DNA from: Brachionus rotundiformis
Lineage: Eukaryota > Rotifera > Eurotatoria > Ploima > Brachionidae
Assembly: GCA_016802295.1 (NCBI GenBank)
Contig: JAESIW010000090.1
Location: 1,350,928-1,414,927, forward strand
DNA length: 64,000 nucleotides
Direction of reading: 5' to 3'
The first letter of the stretch is position 1, and each line of letters begins with the position of its first letter. The translations under genes were made by a program, and so were the position numbers. The notes beneath the pieces were generated by a model. The model was not told the DNA's origin, made no database searches, and worked only from the letters and a program-made list of their open reading frames with translations. Shown piece after piece: positions 1-13,000 of this stretch.

Positions 1-1005
1 ATTAAATATTTATTTTGAAAAAAAAGATTCGCTTATATTAATTAAGTATAAAGCTTTTTATTTACCTAGTTTAACAGGGTATAAATAGCCTGGTATCAAA
101 GAAATTATTCAGTTAATTTTTTAATTTTGAAAATTTCGAAACATTAAGTAAACAAAGAATCATTCATTGTTATTAAATAGCTTTACTTATTTCTTGGCTT
201 TTTTAGAAGCGATACTTTACAGCACTAAAATTCTAATTAGGAAATAATTTTTTTCCTAATTTAAATTTAAAAATTAATCTTGAAACTTGTTAATTATTTT
301 AAATTCCCTTCTTTCTTTTTTTTTTATAGTCAAATAATTCTGATCCGTCCGATTATCATTCAAATAATTTTGATAAAAACAATCTTTTTATTTTGGAAAA
401 AAAGCTTTAAAAATAAACTTATCATTTTGTTATGTTCTGAGTATTTTTCTGATCAAACTTTTTATAATTTTCGCGAAGTAAAGTCAAGATATTGCGACAA
501 ACTGAGCTATTTTTTAATCGCTTTAAGAAGAATATCTTGTGTCTCATGTAAATTTGTTCAACTATCTCTAAGTACAAGGTTTCTAACAGAGGCCTAATTC
601 TTGAAAATTTCTTAATTACCAGCACTCTTTTAATCAATAAATTTTGTCCAAATCTAAATGATATCAAAAAATAGATTGGGAAAACTATTTGATAAATTTA
701 AGTAAATTCTTTTTAAATAAATATTTTATTCGAAAATATAATTCACTCGAAATCAGAAATAAATAATAAAGAAAAACAATAAACAGAGGTAAATTAATAT
801 AAAAAAAAAACAAATATATTCAATTAATAATGAGTAATTATAATTGCATTTAAATCGTCTCTATGAAAAAAAAAATACAATTTTCAACAGTCTTTTGTTA
901 CAAAAATTAACTTACAAAAAATCCCCTAAACAATTTCTGAACCGGAAGATTACAAAAAAATACCACTGTTTTTTCTTCGAACCAAATATTGTGCCACATA
1001 TTCAT
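1..1005. other. Intergenic DNA downstream of DAPK
   Basis: AT-rich sequence on the 3' side of the DAPK stop codon. The short open frames here (for example 280-597 +) are low-complexity K/F/I-rich translations with no recognisable domain. I see no gene, RNA or clear repeat. Confidence 0.6.
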
Positions 1006-4000
1006 TTACTTAATAGAGGACAATGTTTGGCTCGAATTTTGTATTCCACTATCTCTAAATAGATTAATATTAAACAAATCAAGTGTGTTTAGCATCATAT
1101 TGTAGACATCCAATCTGCCCAAATCTTTGATTTTTCCAAGCAAATATTTCACATTGGCCTGCTCTGGCTTTTGTCTTGACCACTCGTTTAGAACAAATTC
1201 GCACTTACTCGGCTTTAGACTACCACTACTGCTGCTAAGACTATTTGTCGGCGTAGTCGATCCAGCCACTGTCTCTCCGTCCAATACTTTCAAGTAGTCC
1301 TGTAGACCTAGCAGAAATGCCAATATTGACCAGTCCCTGCCCATCGGGTCTACCGCGTCCAGCATCTTGCACATCATCTTGCGCGTGTAATGGCTCATTT
1401 TGTTCACACTAAAGTCTGCTCCCAGGCCTAAATTTCGTCTTATGCTCTCCGAACCACAGCACACCAGATCCAAGAACACTGTCTCAAACTTGGCCCTATT
1501 CTCAATCTGCATCTCGATCAGCTCTTTGTTCGTATAGATTGTTTCATAGTCGAGCACGCCTGGCGCGTTCTCCTCCCTGCCCGACCTCAATTTAACATAC
1601 TCCTTTTCCAAATTGACATTTGGACACGAGTCAAACACCACTTGTTCGATGAGTGCGTACAAATCCTGCACAAAATAGAACAACTCTTCTTTGTGTGTGT
1701 GTGGAGCACATGCGCGCAATTCAATATAATCTCCGTTCACGTGATCCAGACTGATCAGTGCCTCGATAGAACAGGACTTTTTGTACACACGCGAGCAATA
1801 CCTAGTTTGATAGAGCTCTAGATCGATGAGAGTGCCGTTTATCGAGGGTCTAAAATTTTTGCTCAGTCTCATGATGTTCATAGTAGAGCTGGCAGTGGTT
1901 GGCGCAGACGAGCTCGATTCGGGCGAATCGAGCAGAGTGTCTAGCTTTGAACATGCCCGAACAAGCGGTCTTTGTGCTCGAGTCGGCGTTTCGACTCGAT
2001 GTTTTCGAACATCTTCACAGCTTGAAGTCACGTGACGCAAAAACACTTGAAGACGAAAGAAAACACTGGCCAATTGCGCTACTCTAACAGGCATCATAGT
2101 CATGAACATCGACTGGCTCATTGATTGGCTCATAGAGCTAGTCATCGAGCCTCTCGGCGCAGTGTTCAGATGAAACAGTGATTGTTTGACTCGGAGTCCG
2201 TTGAACACAAATTGTGCTCTGTTGGGATGGGTCTTTATCGACTGAAAAGAGAGAGGCAACGGTTCGCTGAGAAAATTTAAGCAAGCAAATTCATAGAGCA
2301 AGTCACCGTTGCACGTGTCTTCATATTCGGTGCACAAATCAAACGATATGAGGATTTCTTTTATTAGGTTTAGATTTGAGCACATGTCATGATAAATGTC
2401 GCTCAGATCGTTTAGCTTAAGAACACCATTAATGCTATGCAGGCCATCATAGAACCTTTCATGGCCCAGTAAGCGGCCGAGTAGTTTGAACAACCACTCG
2501 GGCTGGTAGCAGACTAGCTCCGAGTCATTTTTTCTTATGCTCACTATCTCGCCCATTAGTTCTAGTTGATTTTTGATTCTAATTAGATGCTCATCGCTGG
2601 CCAATGGGTTTATAAGATCGCGTATTTTGTCCACAAAATGCTTCCAGCTGAGGACAGGATACGTGTTAATTGTGGACTCAAGTGAGAAGCTTTTGGCAAT
2701 TGTTGGCGTGCTTGGTGGAGTCATTTGTTCGGTGCATAGTCCTTTGCGCCACTCTTGAATACTGTTCAGAGTTCGATTGAGCAGAACGGTGCATTTGGGC
2801 AATTGGTCCACAATCGATTGTTTGATTGTGACTAATTTTTGGTTGAGGAGCTTTATTTCTGTTTGCCAAGCGGCCCGAGAGTCGAGCACAAAGTGCCGCT
2901 CGGACAGGTCAAATGTGTCATCGTTGGCATAGTACGAGTCAATGCGAGCCTTTAGACTAGCCGCCTTGGGCGCACTCTCGCTCTCCAGGTCCGAGTGTGT
3001 GGCCACAAAAAGCACTTTTAGCTTGATTGAGTCGCACTCGTCCCAGGCACTTGACACCGATGTGGTGTTTGTGTCCAACGAGTTCATGGACACGCTCAAC
3101 GAGCTCTCTTGTTCTCTGCAACTGCCGAACCGAGAGCGCAAGTACTCCAGCCATTTTACGCACTCAGTGAAACATTCGTCTTCTGATTGGTTGATTTTGT
3201 ACAGCACAAGAAACACGTGACACGCGCTTATCAAGCGATCGTAGAAATTTTTGTACGGCTCGTAGCCGGAAAATTCCCAAAATGTGAAGTGCGAGCCGGA
3301 CAATGTGCATTGAGTTACTTGGACACCTTTTGTATAGTCTTTGTTTATTAGTTCATAATTGTCTAATATGTTGGTTCGGATCGGCCTTTTGTTCTCAGTG
3401 TCATCAATTTTGTCTTCTATTTCGGTCTCTCCACTGTGATGAGTGCTTATTTTCTCCAAGTAGTTTCTCTTAAGTCCATAACCTAAAATAATATTGTTTA
3501 TAATTGACGTGCTGTGTTTTTGTGATAAGAATAATATTTTATTTGTCAAAAGATAGTACTTTTTTGTTTTTGACTAGGAGCAGAAGAGTTTTGTCTCGTC
3601 CTCCGGAAAAAGCTATTCAAATAGGAGCAATTCATGGAGTCTATAAGAGTGGTCTTGCCCACTGCACTAGAGCCGAATATTTTTACCTTTATTCGGCGCA
3701 GAGTGTCGCCCGATGTCTCTAGCTGCTGTATAAACATTTCTCTGTTGTGATTCTTTTAATTAGAAAAAAACAAAATAGCATTAATTGCAGTTATCGTGGT
3801 TTTTTTGTTCAATTAGTACAAATGTTTGGTTACGGGTGTTAACGTGTTAGCTTAAGGTTAGAAATCCATAAATCAACATACCGTACAAGGTGAGCTAAAA
3901 TAGTAATCACGTGACCTAACAGAACATTTTTTCAAAGATCAAATCAAATATAAAGTGTATATGCATTGAAAAAATATTTTTTTATTTTAGTTTTTTAAAT

Positions 4001-7000
4001 GGTCAAACTTATTATTTAAAATTAGATTTTGAATTAATAAAATTCATGAATTTTTATCGAATTTCAAATTTAATTAGAAGCATTTTTTTCTTTTTAAGCT
4101 TACAAAAAAGTCAATTTGCAAAAATTGACTGAAAAGAAGGACTAAGCTCCGTTCCGAACTGCCTGGGTTCTACTCTTACTTTATTTTAAATAAACAATTT
4201 AATTAATTTATCGGATTTTGGATCATTTACTTCCATTGTCTAAACTCATCATCAGAAATTTATCACCACATTTCCTCCAAAAGAAGAGTCTTGTCACGTA
4301 CTTTATTCAGTATATAAGCGACTGTTTTATATTATTATTTATCTCAGATTTTATAGTTAAATAAAAAATAAGTTAAAGCAATCTTTTCACTCTCCCATGA
4401 TATATAACCTACCTATTAAATAGCCACAAATGGAAGAAATTTGCTTGTATTTCAATCAAAAATTATCCTTTATTTGAATTATTTATTTAATAAAAATGTG
4501 CATCTAGTGTAAACGAAAATTCATATAAACATACCTAAATGTAAAATATGCATTTTTCTTGGCTCTTTTTGTTATTTCGAATGGAAGAAATACTTTGATG
4601 ACCAAACCCTCTTGTATTTGATGAAATACGTTAAAAGATTACAGACTTTTCGAAATTTAGCAGTTAAGTCTTTACTAAATTTAATAAGCTATACTCCCTT
4701 CAGCACTTAACATCACGAGGCTTGTAATAAACTTAAACTAGTAGTAGAACTTTTTGATACAATTGGCCAGGAATGTGTTTTTTTGCCGTGAGACCAGTGA
4801 AGGTATATAAAGCCTGCTTTGAATCAAGATTCTAATTCATTTAGTCCAATTAACAACTAGAATTGCAACAGTTTAGAACTCAAAAGTGGCAACATATTAG
4901 CTAGACAAAGAAAAATGGGTTGAAAAAGGCCGAGCCTTAAAGCAATCCGGTGACTGGACGATGGGTGGTACGCATAATCCTGTTATGCTAATCAACCTAA
5001 ACCATCATAAACTATATAATCAGTCAGTCAAGATTCTAATGAGAACATAAGAAAACTACAAGTAATTCAAAATACAGCTATACGCTCTATACTTAGGATA
5101 AAAAGGGACACGCCGCTAGAACTTCTCCACCACTTTGCACTCAACAACCTAAAAATTCATAAGATAGACAATAGGCTGTTTGATCTCAGCGAAAACTATG
5201 TCAGGTTTGGCCTTAAGAACTCAATTCCACTAGTGATAAGATTGATCAATGAGTATAAGTCATTATTTGACTCTAGAGCAAGGTTGCAACTCCATTGTGT
5301 AGTGTATACCTCACTATTGATGAATTTCAACTTAATTTTTCTAAAAGCTTCAATCTTATTTTCCAAAACTGAAGGAGCCTTAGCTTGAACATTTTTTTTT
5401 TACATAATAAAAAACAAATAGAAAAAGATTTATCGAGTCAACAATTAAATTGTGTAATTGTTATCTAATACTTATTTATCTCATCAGCCTTCAAATATTT
5501 GATCATTTATATCGTTAAAGTCCGAAATGAAACAGTCTATATATTATTAATTCTTTAGCACTTGATGTTGCATGTGTATTTCTGCAGTTAGTATTAACAT
5601 TTGCAGATTCCTAATAAACAGTTTACCCAGAAGAATTTTCTCTTAATAAATTAATCCCCAATTAAGTACCTGAATACCTGGGGTTATGGAACAAGCTTAT
5701 TTAAAGTGGACTGCAACAATATCAGTTATTTTTTCCCAATGTAACTAAGTAACAATCTAATTTATATAATAATCTATTAATCTATCAATCTAAATTATTT
5801 TAAAATAAAATTTTAATTAATGAGCCTTTTTTTGCAGAAGTCTAAACTATCTAATTTAATTTTGACCACCTTTGGATAGAGGCGAACGTGTCTGGCTGAT
5901 TATGTCACGTGACCAATCCACAAATACATTTAAATGAAAATAAAAAAAAAAAAAACATTTTTGTTGTTTAATTATTATTATTTTTAAATTAGTTTTAATT
6001 TTGAGTGTGATTAAATATGAGATTAACAATGAGAAGATAAAAAATAGATAAATAGAAAATTATAAAAAAAAATAATAATTAATTTTAAAACTAAAACAAA
6101 ACATCCTTAAAACATCAATTAACCGAGATTAACAAACAATGTTCTTTCTAGCTACTCTTTTCTTTTTTTGTCTATAGCGTAGCTTTTTGGCTCTAATTAA
6201 GACTGATTGATTTATGTTAAAGAGAGCAGCGTCACGCTTAGGCCTAAACACAGATATATCTTTTTGTACTTTTTGGCCATGCTTCTTCTTATCAATAGTT
6301 AAAAAACACTAATAGACATCTAGCATTAAGCTGGGCAAAGTTAAGACCTACCTTTCTGAGCGAGTTGAGCAGATTGGCGATGTGTGTGTGCCTTAGATTG
6401 ATGGCCAACTGCTCGGCTGTATACCCGTCTCTGTTCTTGATGCCAAAGTCCAAACCAGCCAGGCACAGACACCGCACAGCGTCTATGTCGTTTCGTTCGG
6501 CTGCGGCTTAAAATAACTCCTATTTGTACACAAGCTAACAAGGAAAACAAATGTTAAGTTTACTGTGCAAGGGGGTCATTTCATTTTTGTTCTTTATGTC
6601 GACTCGGCAGCCCAGCGAGCACATTGCCTGGACCACTGGGAGCAGATTTTGTCTACACGCGATATGCAGGGCCGATTCGCCGTTCTAAATGACAAAATTT
6701 TAGAACAAGATCTTACAAGATCTTAGTGTTACTGAGTCCATGAGGTCCATGTTGCATTCAGCATTGATTAGCAGCATGGCTATCATGCTGAAGTGTCTTC
6801 TCACGGCCCAGTGAAGAGCCGTGTTGCGGCGGTTGTCGCGGCGATTCAGATCTGCCTTGTGCTCGATCAGACTGCGCACACTCTCAATACATCCACGCGC
6901 ACACGCCACTATCAGGCCTGTCTCGCCCTCTCTGTTCTTTAGGTTCACATCACAGCCGTAATGGCACAGATATTTGACTATTTCTGGGAACTCGTTCCAA

Positions 7001-10000
7001 CAGGCCACGTGCAACGCGGTCTCCGATTGCTAAATGAAAAAAATTAGTACTCAAGAGAGTATTGAAGGGGTCTGTCTGGGCAATACATCGTCCAGGATGT
7101 CCAAATTGGCGCCATATTCGCACAAAATGCGCACCAGGTCGGTGCAGCCGAATCGAGACGCCAAATGCAAGGGCGTCTCGCCATTCTTGTTCTGGGAGTC
7201 AATGAACACGTTGTTTTTTATGAGATAAGTGACTATATTTTTGTATTGGTCAGTGTTGTTGCATCGACAGCAGTAGTGGAGCGCGTTTTCGCCACTCTGT
7301 GTGCAAAAAATGGTCAAAACAATAATTAGAAATTTTAAAGTATTGATAAGTACCATGTCTGTTAGATGCATATTGGCTTTGTGCTGATTGAGAAGTTTAA
7401 TGACCTCAAATTGGCCATTTTGGGCGGCTATGTGAAGCGCTGACTCGCCATTTTGGTTTGACTTGTTCAAATCGATGGGACATGTTTTAAGCAACAGTTT
7501 TAAATTTATGTAATCACCAGTTTCGGCAGCGGACAAAAGAGCTGTTAAAACAAAATCGTCATTGTCCTTTTATTTTTAAAATATTATTTTTAGATAAAAA
7601 AGATACAAGCAAAAATAGATAATTTTTAATAAAAGATAAATTTTAGTAAACAGAGATTAGTTGTTTGATTTAATGAATGGCTAAGAAATTGCCAAGTCAA
7701 TGGAGTATGCTTTTACCAAACTAGACTAAAGTCATGAAGTGAATCAATGGAAGCTCATAATTTTAGTCTAGTTTGGTAGCAAATATTGTATTTGCTAAAA
7801 ATGATTTATTTAAAGTTATTGTGTAAACCTTAAATAATTAAAGGAGCCAGTTGAGTTTATTGACCAAATATTGCCGATTTATCTACCTGAACAAAACTGG
7901 GATTTTTCGGAGACATTAAGAATAGACTTGCAAACGCAAAAGAAGTGTTTAGCAGACTAAAACCAGTGTGGAAATCAAAGTAGTACGGTGAACTAAGAAA
8001 AATATTAGCTAAAAACAAGGAGACTTGTTAAATTTTTCCAAATAAGCAAAAATTTTTGGACAATGTGAATTGGGAATATCTTAAAAACAATCATCATAGT
8101 CACAATTTAAAAGGACATAATATCAAAATCAAGAGAGATAGAGAAAGAAAGAAAAGACGAAATTGTCTATTTTTTAAGGCTACTATTTAATTTAGTATCT
8201 AATAATAATTATTTAGTATCTAATTTTGACAATATCTAAATTAATTTATTGACATCTGACGAATGGAATACCCGACAAAACAAAAGATCTTATTCTCGCA
8301 AAATATTTTGATGAAAAGTTGCCACCAAAAAAGATAATATATTTTATGATAAATATATTTTTTTTTGATAGAAAAATAATTTTTTTTTATACTATAAAAT
8401 TAAATTAGATATTTTTTTGTATTTTTATTAGATATTGTTTTAAATAAATTAGATACTAAAATAATTTGTAGCCATTTTTTAATTGATTAGAATATCAAGT
8501 TCATAAAACTAATTCCTTTAACTTGGATCAAGTTCCATTTGTCATAAATCATTTTTTTAGTTATGAAATTTTTAAAAGAAACTATTTTATGAGTAAAGTC
8601 CATCCTTAAATAATTGATTATCTATTAATAAATGTTGTATCATTATAATAGAAACTAATTTAATTATTCAAATAAACAACAATAGGATATTTATATTCCA
8701 TTGATTCTACTCTTTGCTTAGTCCTAAAAGACAACAATTCTTAAACTAAAATTTGATGAACCGTGAATAGTTCCTCAAATCTCAGAACTATTTGTTGAAA
8801 GAAAATGAAATATTTTCAACCAATATTTCCAACAAAAAAAGAGCCGCGATAATTTGGAACAATTTTTTGAACCTATATCTTATATCTAAAACTTCAATCA
8901 ATTCAACATAATTTTACTTGATCAATTAACCATTTAAGGCTGTTTATTTTTAAAATATAAATTTTTTTCCAAAATATTTTTTCTTTTAATAAATGAAAGC
9001 AAAAAGTAAAATTTTATAATAGATATGGATAATAGAGTCTTATAAGCATAATATCTTGTGTGTTATTCATGTTTATCTAAGTGTAAAATCACACATTGAA
9101 AAAAAATTAAATTGTTAATGTTAAAAATTGGTATTTACTTGAAAAATATTTTTTTCAAACGATACACAATTGATATCTAGGCTAAGCGACGATGACAAAT
9201 GACAATGATAATTCTTAATTATTTTGTTGCAAATGCGCACTGCTTGAACCGATTGCTTGAAAATAAAATAATTAAATAATTGATCTAAATTGGAAGGATC
9301 AGACACACAAAATTAGAAAATTAAATAAAAAAAAACACACAGACAAAAAAAATTACAACACGTGCGCACGCACTCTAAAAACTACATGCTTTAATTTTTA
9401 AACAGTTTGCTCTAAAACTCAGAGATTCACACACTAACACACACACACACACAATCTAACTTTTTTTAGTTGTAGTTGTGGTGGTTGTTTTGACAACTTT
9501 TTTAGTTGTCTTTGTTTTAGTGGTAATTTTTTTAACTATGGTGTCATCGGTCTCCTGTACATCGACGACATTGTCCGCCTTGCACACTCTAACATTCTCA
9601 TTTGTTTTCATTTTATTCTGAATGCTGGTGCGAATCGACCGACCGGTTGTTTCGTCGGTCGAGTCGATCACCTTAAAGTCGCTTTTCTCATCCTCCTTAG
9701 TCTCGTTAGAGATAACATTATTCTCCTCATGTGTCTCCTGACTCTTGCTTATGTCCAAATGATGCTCTATCTTAGCCTGCATCTGGGCGTGTGATAGCTT
9801 CGACGAGCAGGCCTCGTTGTCGTCGCTATCTCCGTCTAGGGACTCGTTAAATTCAGTGACCTTGACCGGCTTAAGCTCTATATTGGGCATGTTGAACAAT
9901 TTTTGTCTCTGAAACATCTCAGCCCCCTCAGACCTACTGTTACCTAGCTTAATTGAGTCCACGCCTAGACGAATTTGACCGAGCTGGCTCGAGTCAAAAC

Positions 10001-13000
10001 AGCCCAAGTTTTTGATCATGCTTTGGTTTTCTTTGGCCGACTCTGGCTCCGAGTCGGTCTCAGAATACTCGCCCTCATACAGCACACTCTTTCCCGTTAG
10101 CTCTGCCCTACGCTTAGACCTAATATTTCCCTCACTGTCCCTATACTTAGTGGTCACTGTTCGCACTGTTCTAGATTCACATTTCATTTGTACCTTCCAT
10201 CTGTGACGCGCCTGATATGACTTTATTTGTTCGATGTTTATTTGAGCTTGTCGCCGTGCGTCCTCGTCTGTTTTGCGTCTCGGCTTGATCCATGGATGCT
10301 CTAGACAGTCTTGGACAGTGGCGCGTTTGCGCACGTCTTTGACAAACAAGCGGCTGATGAAGTCTTTGGCCAGGTCAGAAGTGTGGCCGAAGTACTCGTC
10401 GTCAAAGCTGTAGTCGATGTTGGTTATATTGGCGAATGTTTCTTGCTTGGAATCGCCCAGGAACGGGCTAGCCCCGCTGAGCAATATGTATGTGATTACG
10501 CCAATGCTCCACATGTCCGTGGCTGTCGATATCGGCTGGTATTGGATTATCTCTGGTGCGACAAACTCTGGCGTGCCGTACGTTTCCATGACCTTTTCGC
10601 CAGGCTTCAGTTTCCGCGATATGCCAAAGTCAATTACTTTTATCAGACAGTCCTCTCTGTCCAGCAGCATTATGTTCTCCGGCTAAATATATTAAAATTT
10701 ATTTTTAAGATAATTGAGCAAAAAATCAAGCTAATTAAAGATAAATTTTTCAAAATTTTATTTTATTTTTTTCAATTTTTAATTTAATTGTCAAAATAAT
10801 TTTAATATTTTTAATTATTGTATGTGATTGTTTAGCTAATTGATTTATTATAAATAATAATGTTTAAGGATAAATAGCCATTTAAGACTTTATAATAAAA
10901 TAAACAAAATTTAAAAACAAAATAAACTATTTTTATATTTTTGGTCAAAAAAAGCGCGGCTTAATTTAATGGACAAAGACAATTATTTGGCTCTTTGCTT
11001 TTTAGTAAATTCCTTCACTCCTTGAAGAATAGCTGCAGTTTAGCTTTTCTTAAAATCACTCAAACACAAAGTCAGCCAAATCCCTAAAATATATTTAAAA
11101 AAATACTTGGTTGCTTCTTTTTTACCAAAAATAAAAACTTTATTTTCGTTTTTTTTATGTAAAGAAAAACCAATAATCAATATAAGTCTTATTAATGATT
11201 TACTTTTTTTCTTTTATCTACATCAGAAAATTATTTTAGGTAAAAAATATGCAACAAAGTATTTTTTTATACATATTTTATTTTAGTAAATTTTAATTTA
11301 TCAAAATAGGAAAAATTTTTGTTCTGTTTGTTTTTGAAATTCACAGTACCCTTTGGTTTATTTATTTAAAATAAATCTACTCCGAGCGGTAAAGACCCTC
11401 TTTTCAGTCTACATACTCTAAGACATTGAATAAAAAAAGAAAAAATATATGCCTTTTTTCCTCAGATAGAAGTGGTCACAAATAAAATAGACCACTTCAT
11501 TAGAGCAATTGCATTACTCTGCATTTACTTAAAATACTCAGAAAAGATTTATTTTGATTTGTATTAAAAACTGGTTCGAGTATGAGCTCCTTCAGTTTTG
11601 GAAAAAATAATTAAAAACTGACAGCTTAATTTGTCTCTTAGTTTTAATTTGAAAAAATATAGTCTAAGAAATGGTCTAAGTTTAGAATAAAAGAGATAAT
11701 AATAATAAGGCATACGGTACAATTAACATGAATAAATGGAGGAAGTGAAAAGACAGACAACATTGGTGTAATATGAAGTAGGAAAAGTAAGATACAATTA
11801 CAAAAGATAGTACCAATATCTTAATAGATATTAGGAATTAAATACCGATAACTGTCTTTTTGATTTTATAATGAGAGATTTTTAAAAATGAGTCCGTTCA
11901 GTGGTCCTTGTGATCCTCCTTGTGACCATTTATTACTGACTATTGATACAAATGATCAAGTTCAAATTATTATTCGTCTGAAGGAGCTCAGGAGGCTCGA
12001 ACAGAAATATTTATAAAATTTTAATATTTATACTAAATTGATTAAAATGACAATATTAAGCTGAAATAAATCATAAGTTGGATGGTATATTGACATGATC
12101 AGACTATAAATGAAATATATTTTGACATATCATTAACAAAGTGCTGTACTAAATATTATTAGCTTTTTATTCACACACTTGGCCTGTGTAAAAAAGTAAC
12201 AAAAATTGGTCATTATTATCATCTTTAATTTATCTACTACGGTATCTCATTAAAAATATAATAATGTTCTTTTCGAAAATAATTCATTCAAAAAAACTTT
12301 CACTGTTTTTTCTTATATTAAAAATTCATGCTTTACATTATTTGATTGATGAATTATCTCTTAGACAAGACACATTTTTTTATAGATAAATAATTCAAAT
12401 AAAGGAAAATTTTTTTATTCAAATAGAAGCAATTTTCTTCTAATTGTGGTAACTTATATTCGAGGACTCCGATAGATATTTGCTATGGTTCAATCAAATC
12501 TTCAAAAAAGAATAAAAGCTTGGCACTTAGACCTATCTTTCTTAAACTTCACCATCTAAAACACACCTTACCTTCCGAATCCATTAACCCTATTTTTAAT
12601 AGATAAAAATAAATAAATCTCTTCATTCAAAAGATCTAAGAGTCCCAATGAACTTCGCTTACATCTAATCAAGCTCATTTAGGTATGAGCCCAGCAATAG
12701 TCAATTATCTATATAAAGAGACTTAGAAATAATTGTGCTCTGACCTCTTGGTGTCTTTTAATCAAAACTATTTATTTGTTGTAGCCGGAAGCTTTTTGAA
12801 TACAAGCACTGGTTGTCAGAAATTTCAGGACAAAAATTCGGTCACTAAATAAAAATAAAATATAAAATACATCATGTTTGTCTCTTAACAATTGTCTACA
12901 ACTCAAAAGTGCCAACATATTAGCTAAACAAAGAAAATTGACAATAAACAACAAATAAACAAAGAAAAATGGGTTGAAAAAGGCCGAGCCTTAAAGCAAT

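Noticed and set aside
280..597. 105-aa forward ORF near the left edge
   Set aside because: F/I/K-rich translation of AT-rich DNA, no domain, no splice context.
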